Shown piece after piece: positions 53,459 to 61,970 of a DNA stretch of 64,000 nt. The notes beneath the pieces were generated by a model. It had not been told where the DNA came from and ran no database searches. It worked only from the letters and a program-made list of their open reading frames with translations. The position numbers were made by a program, and so were the translations under genes. How positions within the stretch are numbered: the stretch's first letter is position 1; every line of letters starts with the position of its first letter. The DNA is from Alphaproteobacteria bacterium (GTDB lineage Bacteria > Pseudomonadota > Alphaproteobacteria > MPNO01 > UBA830). The stretch is from contig JAJEBT010000170.1 in the NCBI GenBank assembly GCA_022822405.1, positions 1 through 64,000 of the forward strand. Reading direction: 5' to 3'.

Positions 53459-54517
53459 GTGCCGGCCGATCTTCCACTGGCCGTCACCATGGGGGACCCG
53501 GCGGGAATCGGCGGCGAGATAGCGCTGAAGGCGTGGCGGGACCGGCGCGCGGACCTGCCATGCTTCTTCATGCTCGACGATGCGCGGCGTCTTCGCCGCC
53601 TGGCCCGACGGACCGGTCTCGACTGCCCCGTCGAGACGATCGGCTCGGCAGCCGAGGCAGGCGGCGTCTTCGGCGACGCGCTGCCGGTCCTGCAGCTCAG
53701 CGGGGAGGTGAACTGCGAACCCGGTGGGGACAGCACGTCCTGCGGCGCCATGACGATCGAGGCGATCGACCGGGCCGTCGACGAGGCGATGGCTGGCCGC
53801 GTGGCCGGCATGGTGACCAATCCGGTCACCAAGAGTCGTCTTTATGCGGCCGGTTTCCGGTCTCCGGGCCACACCGAATATCTCGGCGAACGCGCCGACC
53901 TTGACGGGCCGCCGGTGATGCTTCTCGCCGGACCCCGCCTGAAGGTCGTGCCGGTGACCGTCCATCTCGCGCTGTCACAGGCAATCGAGGCGCTGACGAC
54001 GGAGGCGATCGTCCATGCGCTTCGGACGACGTGGCAGGCGATGAGGGAGGATTTCGGGATTGCCGATCCGCGAATCGCGGTGGCCGGCCTCAACCCCCAT
54101 GCCGGCGAAGGCGGCCATCTGGGCCGTGAGGAAGCCGAGCTGATCGCGCCCGCGATCGCCAGCCTGCGCGCCGGAGGGGCCCGCGTCTCGGGTCCGCTGG
54201 CAAGCGATTCGATGTTCCACGAGGCAGCGCGGGACAGTTATGACGTTGCGGTGTGCATGTATCACGACCAGGCGCTGATCCCGCTCAAGACTCTGGATTT
54301 CGACGAAGGGGTGAACATTACGCTCGGCCTCCCGTTCGTGCGCACCTCCCCCGACCACGGCACCGCCTATGACATCGCCGGGACCGGAACTGCGAACCCG
54401 TCGAGCCTCGTGGCCGCGATACGAGCCGCTGCCGAAATCGCCGGATGCCGCCGCCGGCTTTCGCGGCCGCGCGCGGCGACCGGCACGGCAACCCGATGCC
54501 CTTCGGCGGCGTCCTGA
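53459..54517 (+). CDS. pdxA: 4-hydroxythreonine-4-phosphate dehydrogenase
   Basis: 352 residues from GTG 53459. LAVTMGDPAGIGGEIALKAW is the family start. Metal ligands are the His residues in SPGHTEYL, GLNPHAGEGG and MYHDQALIPLK. The end includes TSPDHGTAYDIAGTGTANPS. It oxidises 4-phosphohydroxy-threonine in pyridoxal phosphate synthesis. The C-terminal 25 residues are low-complexity and Arg-rich, slightly beyond the usual end. Confidence 0.94.
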   Translation: MPADLPLAVTMGDPAGIGGEIALKAWRDRRADLPCFFMLDDARRLRRLARRTGLDCPVETIGSAAEAGGVFGDALPVLQLSGEVNCEPGGDSTSCGAMTIEAIDRAVDEAMAGRVAGMVTNPVTKSRLYAAGFRSPGHTEYLGERADLDGPPVMLLAGPRLKVVPVTVHLALSQAIEALTTEAIVHALRTTWQAMREDFGIADPRIAVAGLNPHAGEGGHLGREEAELIAPAIASLRAGGARVSGPLASDSMFHEAARDSYDVAVCMYHDQALIPLKTLDFDEGVNITLGLPFVRTSPDHGTAYDIAGTGTANPSSLVAAIRAAAEIAGCRRRLSRPRAATGTATRCPSAAS

Positions 54518-54564
54518 CCGGCAGGCCGGCGGCGCGCGATGCCGCCGGTCTGGCCTGACGGAAC

Positions 54565-55431
54565 ATGCCGTTGGCCGAATTCCCGGCAATCGCCGCCCTT
54601 CCGCCGCTGCGCGAAACCATCGCCGCGCACGGGCTGTCGGCACGGAAATCCCTTGGCCAGAATTTTCTCCTCGATCTGAATGTCACCCGGCGCATCGCGC
54701 GCGCCGCGGGACCCTTTGACGGGGTTTCGGTGCTTGAGATCGGTCCCGGGCCGGGCGGCCTCACGCGGGCCCTGCTTGCCGAAGGCGCCGGACATGTCGT
54801 CGCCGTCGAGAAGGACCGGCGCTGCATTGCCGCGCTCGGCGAGCTTGCCGCCGTGGCGGACGGCCGGCTCGAGATTGTCGAGGCCGACGCGCTCGCTGTC
54901 GATCCCGGGCAATGGTCCGGGGATACGGGACGGCTGCGTGTGGTCGCCAATCTGCCGTACAACATAGCTACCGCGCTGCTTGTCCACTGGCTCGACGATG
55001 TCGGCATCTTCGACCGGCTGGTCCTGATGTTCCAGAAGGAGGTTGCCGACCGGATGGCGGCCGGGCCCGGGAGCCGGCGCTACGGGCGCCTCTCGGTCGC
55101 CGTGCAGTGGCGGTGTGACGTGCAGCGCCTGTTCGACCTGCCTCCGCAGGTGTTCGTGCCGCAGCCCGCGGTCCGCTCCTCGGTTGTGATGTTGACGCCG
55201 AGAAGCGCTACGCTCGGCGCCGCTGATCCTGGACTGTTCGGAGAGGTCGCCTCGGCAGCCTTCGGACAGCGGCGGAAGATGCTGAGGTCCGCGCTCGGTG
55301 CCCTTTTCGCGTGTCCGGACGCGGCGCTGGAACGTTGCGGAATAGTCCGCGACGCCAGGGCAGAGAATCTCGAGGTGGAGGCGTTCAGCGCCCTGGCGCG
55401 GGTGCTCGAGGAAGAAAGGGCGGCGCAGTGA
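54565..55431 (+). CDS. rsmA: 16S rRNA (adenine1518/1519-N6) dimethyltransferase
   Basis: 288 residues. SARKSLGQNFLLD and VLEIGPGPGGLTRALL form the S-adenosylmethionine site. The catalytic NLPYNIATALL motif follows, then FQKEVADRMAAGPGSRRYGR and a small C-terminal helical domain. It dimethylates two adenines in helix 45 of 16S rRNA late in 30S assembly. Last gene of the surA–pdxA–rsmA unit. Confidence 0.96.
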   Translation: MPLAEFPAIAALPPLRETIAAHGLSARKSLGQNFLLDLNVTRRIARAAGPFDGVSVLEIGPGPGGLTRALLAEGAGHVVAVEKDRRCIAALGELAAVADGRLEIVEADALAVDPGQWSGDTGRLRVVANLPYNIATALLVHWLDDVGIFDRLVLMFQKEVADRMAAGPGSRRYGRLSVAVQWRCDVQRLFDLPPQVFVPQPAVRSSVVMLTPRSATLGAADPGLFGEVASAAFGQRRKMLRSALGALFACPDAALERCGIVRDARAENLEVEAFSALARVLEEERAAQ

Positions 55432-55504
55432 CCCGGGCCGGAGACCGTTTGACCTCGCTAACGGCCGCTGTCAGGTTCCGCCGCATGGAAAACGGGAACC
55501 GACC

Positions 55505-56563
55505 ATGAGCATTCTGCTGTTGAAACCCTCCGACCTCCAGGGACTCGTCGGGATGAAGGACGTGATAGATGCGATCGAGCAGGGCTATCGCGAATCGACG
55601 GAGTTCCCGGTGATCAACGCGCCGCGGCGGCGGGTCCATTCGCCGGCCGGCGTGCGCGTCTCGAACTTTCCCGGCGGCGTTCACGGGCTCGGTGTGATGG
55701 GAGCGCAGGTGCGTGCCGAACTCGTGGTGCAGGACGGAGCGAACCAGCGATACGCCCATCGCGAACACCCGGTACACGTCCTCCACGACTCGTCGACCGG
55801 GCAGATGCTCGCCATCCTTTTCGGCGAGATCGACGAGAAGACCATCGGGCCGACGAGCCTGATGGCGTTCCGCACGGCCGCGACCAGCGGCATCGGCTTC
55901 CGCCATCTCGTGCGCGAGGATGCGGAAACCGTCGGGCTCTTCGGCACCGCGGGCCAGGCGGCGAACCAGCTCTGGGCGCTGAAGACCGAGCGCGCAGGCA
56001 TCCGGTCGGTAAAGGTCTACGGGCGCGATGCCGGCAGGCGGAAGAAGTTCGCTGAGACCTGGAGCGAGAAATTCAGCCTCGACATCACCCCCGTCGACGA
56101 TCCTGACGAGGTCATCGAGGATGTTGACGTGGTGCTGTGCGCCACCAATACCAATGTCGAGCTGTTCGACGGCGACCGTCTCGTCGCGGGCCAGCACGTG
56201 ACCGGAATCATCGGCGGCAACAAGCAGCTCGTCCAGGGCGGATTCCTGCCCCGGCCGCGGCGCGAGATAGATGACAACACGGCGGTCCGGGCCGGCGTCA
56301 TCGTGACCAATCTCAAGGAGTCCATGGTTTCCGAGGAGCAGGGCGACCTCTACGGGCCAATCCAGGCCGGCCTTATCGGAATCGACGACGTGTTCGAACT
56401 CGGCGATCTCGCGACCGGACGGCATCCGGGCCGGACTTCGGCGGATCAGATCACCTATCACAAGAACAACAACGGGACCGGGTCGTCCGAGATGGCGATC
56501 GCCATGACAGCCTACCGGGCGGCCCGCGAACACGGGCGCGGCATCGAAATCGATCTCGACTGA
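55505..56563 (+). CDS. Ornithine cyclodeaminase/mu-crystallin family protein
   Basis: 352 residues from ATG 55505. The N-terminal part forms the substrate domain (LLLKPSDLQGLVGMKDVIDA, GAQVRAELVVQDG). The Rossmann domain has TVGLFGTAGQAANQLWAL in place of the usual GxGxQA and carries VVLCATNTNVELFDGD. DDVFELGDLATGRHPGRT closes the active site. Members include ornithine cyclodeaminase, alanine dehydrogenase and ketimine reductases using NAD(P)H. A catabolic role with imino or amino acids is likely; substrate not deducible. Confidence 0.83.
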   Translation: MSILLLKPSDLQGLVGMKDVIDAIEQGYRESTEFPVINAPRRRVHSPAGVRVSNFPGGVHGLGVMGAQVRAELVVQDGANQRYAHREHPVHVLHDSSTGQMLAILFGEIDEKTIGPTSLMAFRTAATSGIGFRHLVREDAETVGLFGTAGQAANQLWALKTERAGIRSVKVYGRDAGRRKKFAETWSEKFSLDITPVDDPDEVIEDVDVVLCATNTNVELFDGDRLVAGQHVTGIIGGNKQLVQGGFLPRPRREIDDNTAVRAGVIVTNLKESMVSEEQGDLYGPIQAGLIGIDDVFELGDLATGRHPGRTSADQITYHKNNNGTGSSEMAIAMTAYRAAREHGRGIEIDLD

Positions 56564-56669
56564 CCGTCCCGCACGGAAACCTCCCGGAATGTCCTCGGTC
56601 CGGCCGGCCGCGGCGCCGGCGCGGATGAAGCCAGGCCCGGCGCGTGGGCTCTGATCCACGGGGCGCGAC

Positions 56670-57410
56670 ATGACGATCGATCTCGATATCACCTGGGCCG
56701 AGGCGGCCATCATCGCCGCGACGGCCTTCGTCGCCGGCGTGATGCGCGGATTCTCCGGTTTCGGGTCGGCCCTGACCATCGTTCCGGTCACTGCCGCCGT
56801 GGTCGGGCCGCTGGTTGCGGTGCCGGCGGTGGTGGTGATGCACATCGCGACCAGCGGCCAGCTGCTTCCGGGCGCCCTTCGCGCTGCTGACTGGGGCCGT
56901 GTCTGGCCGTTGTCGATATCCGGCGTAATCGGGGTCCCTGCAGGCGCGTGGCTCCTGGTATCGCAGGATCCGGAACACCTGCGGCGCGGCATATCGCTGT
57001 TGATCGTCCTGTTCGCGCTCCTGATGCTGCGGGGGTGGCGCTACCGGGGTCGGATCACCCACTGGATCACGACCGCGGTAGGCGGCTTCGGAGGAGTCGT
57101 TTCCGGCGCCGCCATGATCGGCGGACCGCCGGTGATCATGTTCCTGCTCGCGGGCCCCCACCAGGCGGCGCAGAACCGCGGCACCATCATCCTGTATTTC
57201 CAGTTCACCCAGCTCGCCGCCTTCGCGATCTACTGGTTCGAGGGCCTCCTGGTGTGGGTGGTCCTGTGGGTCGCCTTGCTCACCGCTCCGACGCTCATGG
57301 CCGGGATGTGGTTTGGCCAATGGCTGTTCTCCCGGGCTTCTGAAGCCATGTTCAGGCGGGTCGCGCTGTTTTTCCTCCTGGCGGTCGGCGTGACCACGTT
57401 CTTCGCTTAG
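56670..57410 (+). CDS. TauE/SafE (TSUP) family membrane permease
   Basis: 246 residues with about eight membrane helices in two halves. The first half begins AAIIAATAFVAGVMRGFSGF, with the conserved G-x-S/R-G-F-G signature of TSUP proteins (RGFSGFGSAL). The second repeats it in FGGVVSGAAMIGGPPVIMF. Family members export or import sulfite, sulfonates, or other small anions. It lies 106 bp after the cyclodeaminase-family gene and may serve the same pathway. Confidence 0.85.
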   Translation: MTIDLDITWAEAAIIAATAFVAGVMRGFSGFGSALTIVPVTAAVVGPLVAVPAVVVMHIATSGQLLPGALRAADWGRVWPLSISGVIGVPAGAWLLVSQDPEHLRRGISLLIVLFALLMLRGWRYRGRITHWITTAVGGFGGVVSGAAMIGGPPVIMFLLAGPHQAAQNRGTIILYFQFTQLAAFAIYWFEGLLVWVVLWVALLTAPTLMAGMWFGQWLFSRASEAMFRRVALFFLLAVGVTTFFA

Positions 57411-57723
57411 CTGGAGGCGGATCGCGAGGACCGGCGACTGGGCCCGCCTGCCTGAGCGATTTCACCGGGAGACCGAGCGCGATCATGTGGCGCTGATCCC
57501 ACGGTACCGTTGAATCTCGGTGATCGGGGCGGTCCAGATGGCGGGTTTGCAGCTGTCCGGACAGGCCCATGCTGCGAGTTGGCTGTCCGTAAAGGAACGG
57601 GGATGGCTGGCGCCAGCACAATGACGACAAGGCTTTCGGTTTCTTCCCAATGGGCAAAACGGCGTTGATCGCGGACGGGCGAGGCTCCAAAATGCCTGGC
57701 ATTCAATGTGCCGGGAGCCGAAC
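57411..57723. other. Intergenic region before the ACMSD-like gene
   Basis: About 310 bp. The frames in it are Pro/Arg-rich without recognisable domains. I considered a transposase fragment but found no family motif. No promoter or RNA can be assigned with confidence. Confidence 0.4.
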
Positions 57724-58719
57724 ATGTACATCGACATCTATACTCACATCTTTCCGGCCGAGTTCTACCAGCGAATGGGCGAGATCGCGCCGAGGCTCGA
57801 AAACATCGGCAAGCGGATGCAGTCGGTAACCGAGGTCCACGATCTGGACGCCCGTTTCCGCGCCATGGACCCGTTCGGCGACTACCGCCAGATCGTCTCG
57901 CTCCCCAACCCGCCGATCGAGGACATCACCACGCCCGGCCAGGGCATCGAGCTCGCCCGCATCGGCAACGACGCCATGGCCGAGCTCGTGGAACGGAACC
58001 GCGATCGTTTCCCCGGCTTCGTCGCCGCGCTGGCGATGCATTCGATGGACGAGACTATGGAGGAACTCCACCGCGCCATTCGCGACCTTGGCGCCGTGGG
58101 TGTCCAGATATTTACCAACATTGCCGGCCGACCGCTCGACCATGATGATTTCGAGCCGGTGTTCGCGGCGATGGCCGAATACGACCTGCCGATCTGGATG
58201 CATCCGGCGCGGTCGGCCGCGATGACCGATTATGCGGCCGAGGAGAAGTCGCGCTACGAGATCTGGTGGGCGCTCGGCTGGCCCTACGAGACCTCGGCGG
58301 CGATGATCCGCCTCGTGCTGTGGGGCCTGTTCGACCGCTATCCGGACATCAAGATCATCACCCACCACCTCGGCGGCATGATTCCGTATTTCGAGGGGCG
58401 CGTCGGGCCCGGGCTGGATGTCCTCGGTGCGCGGACCTCGGACGAGGACTATTCGCAGGTCCTGCCGTCGCTCAAGAGGCCGCATGCGGAGTATTTCCGG
58501 CTGTTCTACGGCGATACCGCGATGTTCGGATCGCACCTGGCATTCCAGGCCGGCATGGAGTTCTTCGGCCCCGAACGCGTGGTCTTTTCGACCGACGCAC
58601 CGTTCGCGCCGGTGCGCGAGACCTTCGAGTCGCTCAAGGTCATGGAATTCGACGACGAGGTCAGCAGGAAGCTCTACAGTGAGAATGCCGAGCGCCTGAT
58701 GAAGCGCAGTTTCGCCTGA
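57724..58719 (+). CDS. Amidohydrolase-2 (ACMSD/decarboxylase-like) protein
   Basis: 331 residues from ATG 57724. It begins MYIDIYTHIFPAEFYQRMGE, the beta1 metal motif, here Tyr-x-His where ACMSD has His-x-His. WMHPARS supplies the next His, and IKIITHHLGGMIPYFEGR the following His pair. A late Asp is in VVFSTDAPFAP. Family members decarboxylate or hydrolyse small aromatic or dicarboxylic acids. Apart from the first His all ligands are present. It follows the TSUP permease on the same strand, suggesting an accessory catabolic role. Confidence 0.8.
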   Translation: MYIDIYTHIFPAEFYQRMGEIAPRLENIGKRMQSVTEVHDLDARFRAMDPFGDYRQIVSLPNPPIEDITTPGQGIELARIGNDAMAELVERNRDRFPGFVAALAMHSMDETMEELHRAIRDLGAVGVQIFTNIAGRPLDHDDFEPVFAAMAEYDLPIWMHPARSAAMTDYAAEEKSRYEIWWALGWPYETSAAMIRLVLWGLFDRYPDIKIITHHLGGMIPYFEGRVGPGLDVLGARTSDEDYSQVLPSLKRPHAEYFRLFYGDTAMFGSHLAFQAGMEFFGPERVVFSTDAPFAPVRETFESLKVMEFDDEVSRKLYSENAERLMKRSFA

Positions 58720-58793
58720 CCCCGACCGCTTTCGGAATTCCCGTTCCCGGAAGCTGGGGCGCGAAGACCGCGCTGGCCGCGGGCCCGGAGAGC

Positions 58794-61700
58794 CTATTCC
58801 GCGGCTTGGGGCACGGCCTTGGTCTTGCGCATCCGCCTCTGTTCGACGATTCCCACGGTCATCGACATCATCGGTGGCACTATCGCCATGGTGAGAACCG
58901 CCGAGAGTGCCAGCCCGCCAAGGACCACGGATCCGAGACCGCGGTAGAGTTCGGAGCCGGCTCCCGGGAACAGCACCAGCGGCAGCATGCCGAAGACCGA
59001 AGTCAGTGTCGACATAAAGATTGGCCGGATCCGGTTGGCCGTCGCCGTCTCGATGGCCCAGATCACGCTGTGGCCGTCGACCCGTATGTGATACAGCGTC
59101 TGGTGAACGAGCAATATGGCGTTGTTGACCACAATGCCGACCAGAATGACGAATCCCAGCATGGTCAGCATGTCGAGGGGCTGGTTGACGTAGACGTTGA
59201 GCAGCGCCAGTCCGCCCAGCCCGCCCGCGGCGGCAACCGGGACGGAAAGCATGACGACCCAGGGGTACAGGAAGCTTTCGAACAGCACCGCCATCACCAG
59301 ATAGACGATCACCAGAGCGAGGAGCAAGTCCATCACCATGTGGTTCCAGGTCGTCAGCAGCTTGTCGGCGCTGCCGGACATGCGAACCCGCACCCCCTCG
59401 GGCAGCCCGCCGATGCGGTCCGGCGTGAGCACCTTTTCGTCGATCAGGTTCATCGCCTCCTGAAGCGGCATCGTGCGTTGCGGACTGACCCGGATGGTCA
59501 TCGTTCGCGCCCGGTCGATCCTCTGGATCTCGGTTGGCCCCGTAGTCACGGCAACGTCCGCCAGATTGCCGACGGACACTATTCGGCCGTCCGATGCGAC
59601 CACCGGCAGTGCGCGGATCGCCTGGGTGGACTCCCTGTCGACGTCGGGGCCCCTGAGAGTCAGGTCAATTCGCTTGCCGTCGACGGTGATCTTGGCGACG
59701 CGGACTCCGTCGTTGAAGGCGTCGACCGACTCGCCGAGTTCCCGGGCCGACAGGCCGTTGTCAGAGAGCCGCACGCGGTCCGGGGTGATCCTGACCTCCG
59801 GTTCGCCAAGCGTCAGCGCCGGACGCGGGCGCACGCGATGCCCCTTGTTCGGGGGCATGGCGCTGCGGGTCGCAAAGAAGATGTCGCGACCGGCACTGTA
59901 GACGGTCTCGAGATCCGGTCCGGCAATCTCGATGTCGATGGAGCGGCCCGAACCTATCGACCGGCCGAACAGCGAGGGCTGGAACACGAAAGCCATCACG
60001 CCCGGCTCGCGCCGTGCGGGAGTCTGCAGGATCGGTATCAGCTCATGCGCCTTGCGCGGGTCCACATGGGTGGCGGCTATGAACATGCGGCCGAGACGGG
60101 CGACGTAGAAGAAGCGGTCGATCTTGCGGTCTTCGGGCGGATTGGCCTCTGCACCGGGACCGCGCGACCAGTGTTTCCTTGTGGCATCCGAGACGTTCTC
60201 GGCGATCGCGTGATTGGTGTCGATGTTGTAGCCGGCAGGGGGAAGGATGAAACCGATTGCGAAATTGCGGTTGCCGGTCGGCAGGTAGTCGAGCTTGGGC
60301 ATGATCGCCACGGTGATGACGGACGCGCCGGCGACGATGGCGGCGACGAACACCAGCGCGACGGGCTTGTTCTGGGTCACGAGGCGCGCGTAACGAACCC
60401 AGAACCTGACGAACCACTTCCCGAAACCGTCGATGACGGGAAGCCGCACCCGGAAGTCCTCCTGGTCTATGCGTGCGCCGAACAGGCTCTTGGACAGGGC
60501 CGGGATGAGGGTGACGGCGACGAGCAGGGACAGCATCACCGAGACCGAAATCGCGACCGCTATGTCGCGGAACAGCTGGCCTACCTCAAGATCCATGATC
60601 AGAATCGGAATGAAGACCATAACCGTGGTCAGCGCCGAGACGAGAACGGCCGGCCACACCTGCTGCGCACCGTCATAGGCCGCCTCGACCGCCGATCTGC
60701 CCTGCTGGCGCATCCGGAAGATGTTCTCGAGAACCACGATCGCGGCATCGACGACCATCCCGACCGCGAACGCTATTCCGGCCAGGCTGATCACGTTGAG
60801 CGACCGGCCGAGGACGGCCATGGCGACGAAGGAGCCGATGACCGATACCGGGATTGCCATCGCGACCACCACCGTCGGCCGCCACGAACGCAGGAAGATC
60901 ATCAGGATGACGATCGCCAGAATGCCGCCGACATAGATGTTCTGGATGACGAGATCGATCGAGGAGTTGATGTAATCGGTCTCGTCGTAGACCTGCTCGA
61001 CGTCCAGTTGCTGCCTCTTCAGCGGTCCTTCCGCCAGTTCTGCCACGGCCCGGCGGACCTCGGCCATCGTCTTGATGACGTTGGCGCCCTGCTCGCGCGT
61101 GACGTTGAAACCGAGCGCCGGCTCGCCGAGCTGGCGCAGGCGCGCCTGCGCCTGCTTGTAGCCGAGCGAAACCGTGCCGATGTCGCGCAACTCGACGCGG
61201 CCGATGCCGCGGCGGTTCGAATCGGACCGCAGGACCACGGACTCGACCATCTGCGTGGTGGTAAGCTCGCCGTCGGTCCTGACCACATAGCGGCGCTTGC
61301 CTTCCTCGACATCGCCGCCGGTGATCGACGCGTTCGCAGCCCGGAGGCGGCGCAGGACGTCGCTCACCGTCATGCCGTAGCGCGCGAGCGCGTGGGGGGT
61401 GACGGTGACGCTCATCTCGCGGTCGGTGTCGCCGAAGATGTTGACGCCGGCCACGCCCTCGACCCGTTCGAGCCGCTCCTGGACGACATTGATCAGGAAG
61501 TCGCCGTAGGACGTCATGTCCCGAGTGTTGCCGTCCGCCCGCGTGAGCACGAACCAGGCGATGGCGTTGTCCTCGGTTCCCGAGGTGGACAGCACCGGTT
61601 CGTCGGCCTCGGCCGGATAGCCCGATATACGGTCGAGGCGATTGGCGACGAGCAGCAGGGCGCGCTCGAAATTCACCCCCGGGGAAAACTCCAGGGTGAT

Positions 61701-61970
61701 CGTGGCGCGACTGCGCTGCGCGCGCGAGGTCATCTTGTTCACGCCCTCGATGCCCTTGAGTTCGTCTTCCTGCGGATTGACGATCTCGCGCTCGACCTCG
61801 GCCGGCGCCGCGCCGCGCCAGTTGGTCTTGACGATGATTACCGGCTGGCGAACGTCCGGCGCCATCTGGATGGGAATTCTTTGCAGGGCGACATAGCCGA
61901 ACAGGATGATCATCAACACCAGCGCAACGACGGCGATCGGGCGTTGAATCGAAAGGCGGATGATGTTCAT
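58794..61970 (-). CDS. RND efflux transporter permease (AcrB/HAE1-like)
   Basis: 1058 residues. Twelve membrane helices in the 1+5 / 1+5 plan with two large periplasmic loops. The start NIIRLSIQRPIAVVALVLMI and VEREIVNPQEDELKGIEGVN are standard. In the proton relay, helix 4 reads GMVVDAAIVVLENI with Asp408 but Ala409 instead of a second Asp. Helix 10 reads GIVVNNAILLVHQ with Asn949–Asn950 where AcrB has Lys940. Such substitutions occur in a large RND subgroup. The start codon overlaps the stop of the adaptor gene by 4 bases. No outer-membrane factor gene is adjacent. Confidence 0.93.
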   Translation of the reverse strand: MNIIRLSIQRPIAVVALVLMIILFGYVALQRIPIQMAPDVRQPVIIVKTNWRGAAPAEVEREIVNPQEDELKGIEGVNKMTSRAQRSRATITLEFSPGVNFERALLLVANRLDRISGYPAEADEPVLSTSGTEDNAIAWFVLTRADGNTRDMTSYGDFLINVVQERLERVEGVAGVNIFGDTDREMSVTVTPHALARYGMTVSDVLRRLRAANASITGGDVEEGKRRYVVRTDGELTTTQMVESVVLRSDSNRRGIGRVELRDIGTVSLGYKQAQARLRQLGEPALGFNVTREQGANVIKTMAEVRRAVAELAEGPLKRQQLDVEQVYDETDYINSSIDLVIQNIYVGGILAIVILMIFLRSWRPTVVVAMAIPVSVIGSFVAMAVLGRSLNVISLAGIAFAVGMVVDAAIVVLENIFRMRQQGRSAVEAAYDGAQQVWPAVLVSALTTVMVFIPILIMDLEVGQLFRDIAVAISVSVMLSLLVAVTLIPALSKSLFGARIDQEDFRVRLPVIDGFGKWFVRFWVRYARLVTQNKPVALVFVAAIVAGASVITVAIMPKLDYLPTGNRNFAIGFILPPAGYNIDTNHAIAENVSDATRKHWSRGPGAEANPPEDRKIDRFFYVARLGRMFIAATHVDPRKAHELIPILQTPARREPGVMAFVFQPSLFGRSIGSGRSIDIEIAGPDLETVYSAGRDIFFATRSAMPPNKGHRVRPRPALTLGEPEVRITPDRVRLSDNGLSARELGESVDAFNDGVRVAKITVDGKRIDLTLRGPDVDRESTQAIRALPVVASDGRIVSVGNLADVAVTTGPTEIQRIDRARTMTIRVSPQRTMPLQEAMNLIDEKVLTPDRIGGLPEGVRVRMSGSADKLLTTWNHMVMDLLLALVIVYLVMAVLFESFLYPWVVMLSVPVAAAGGLGGLALLNVYVNQPLDMLTMLGFVILVGIVVNNAILLVHQTLYHIRVDGHSVIWAIETATANRIRPIFMSTLTSVFGMLPLVLFPGAGSELYRGLGSVVLGGLALSAVLTMAIVPPMMSMTVGIVEQRRMRKTKAVPQAAE

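Noticed and set aside
57411-57723. Possible transposase fragment on the minus strand
   Set aside because: No family motif could be matched in any frame; similarity was only in general Arg/Pro richness.
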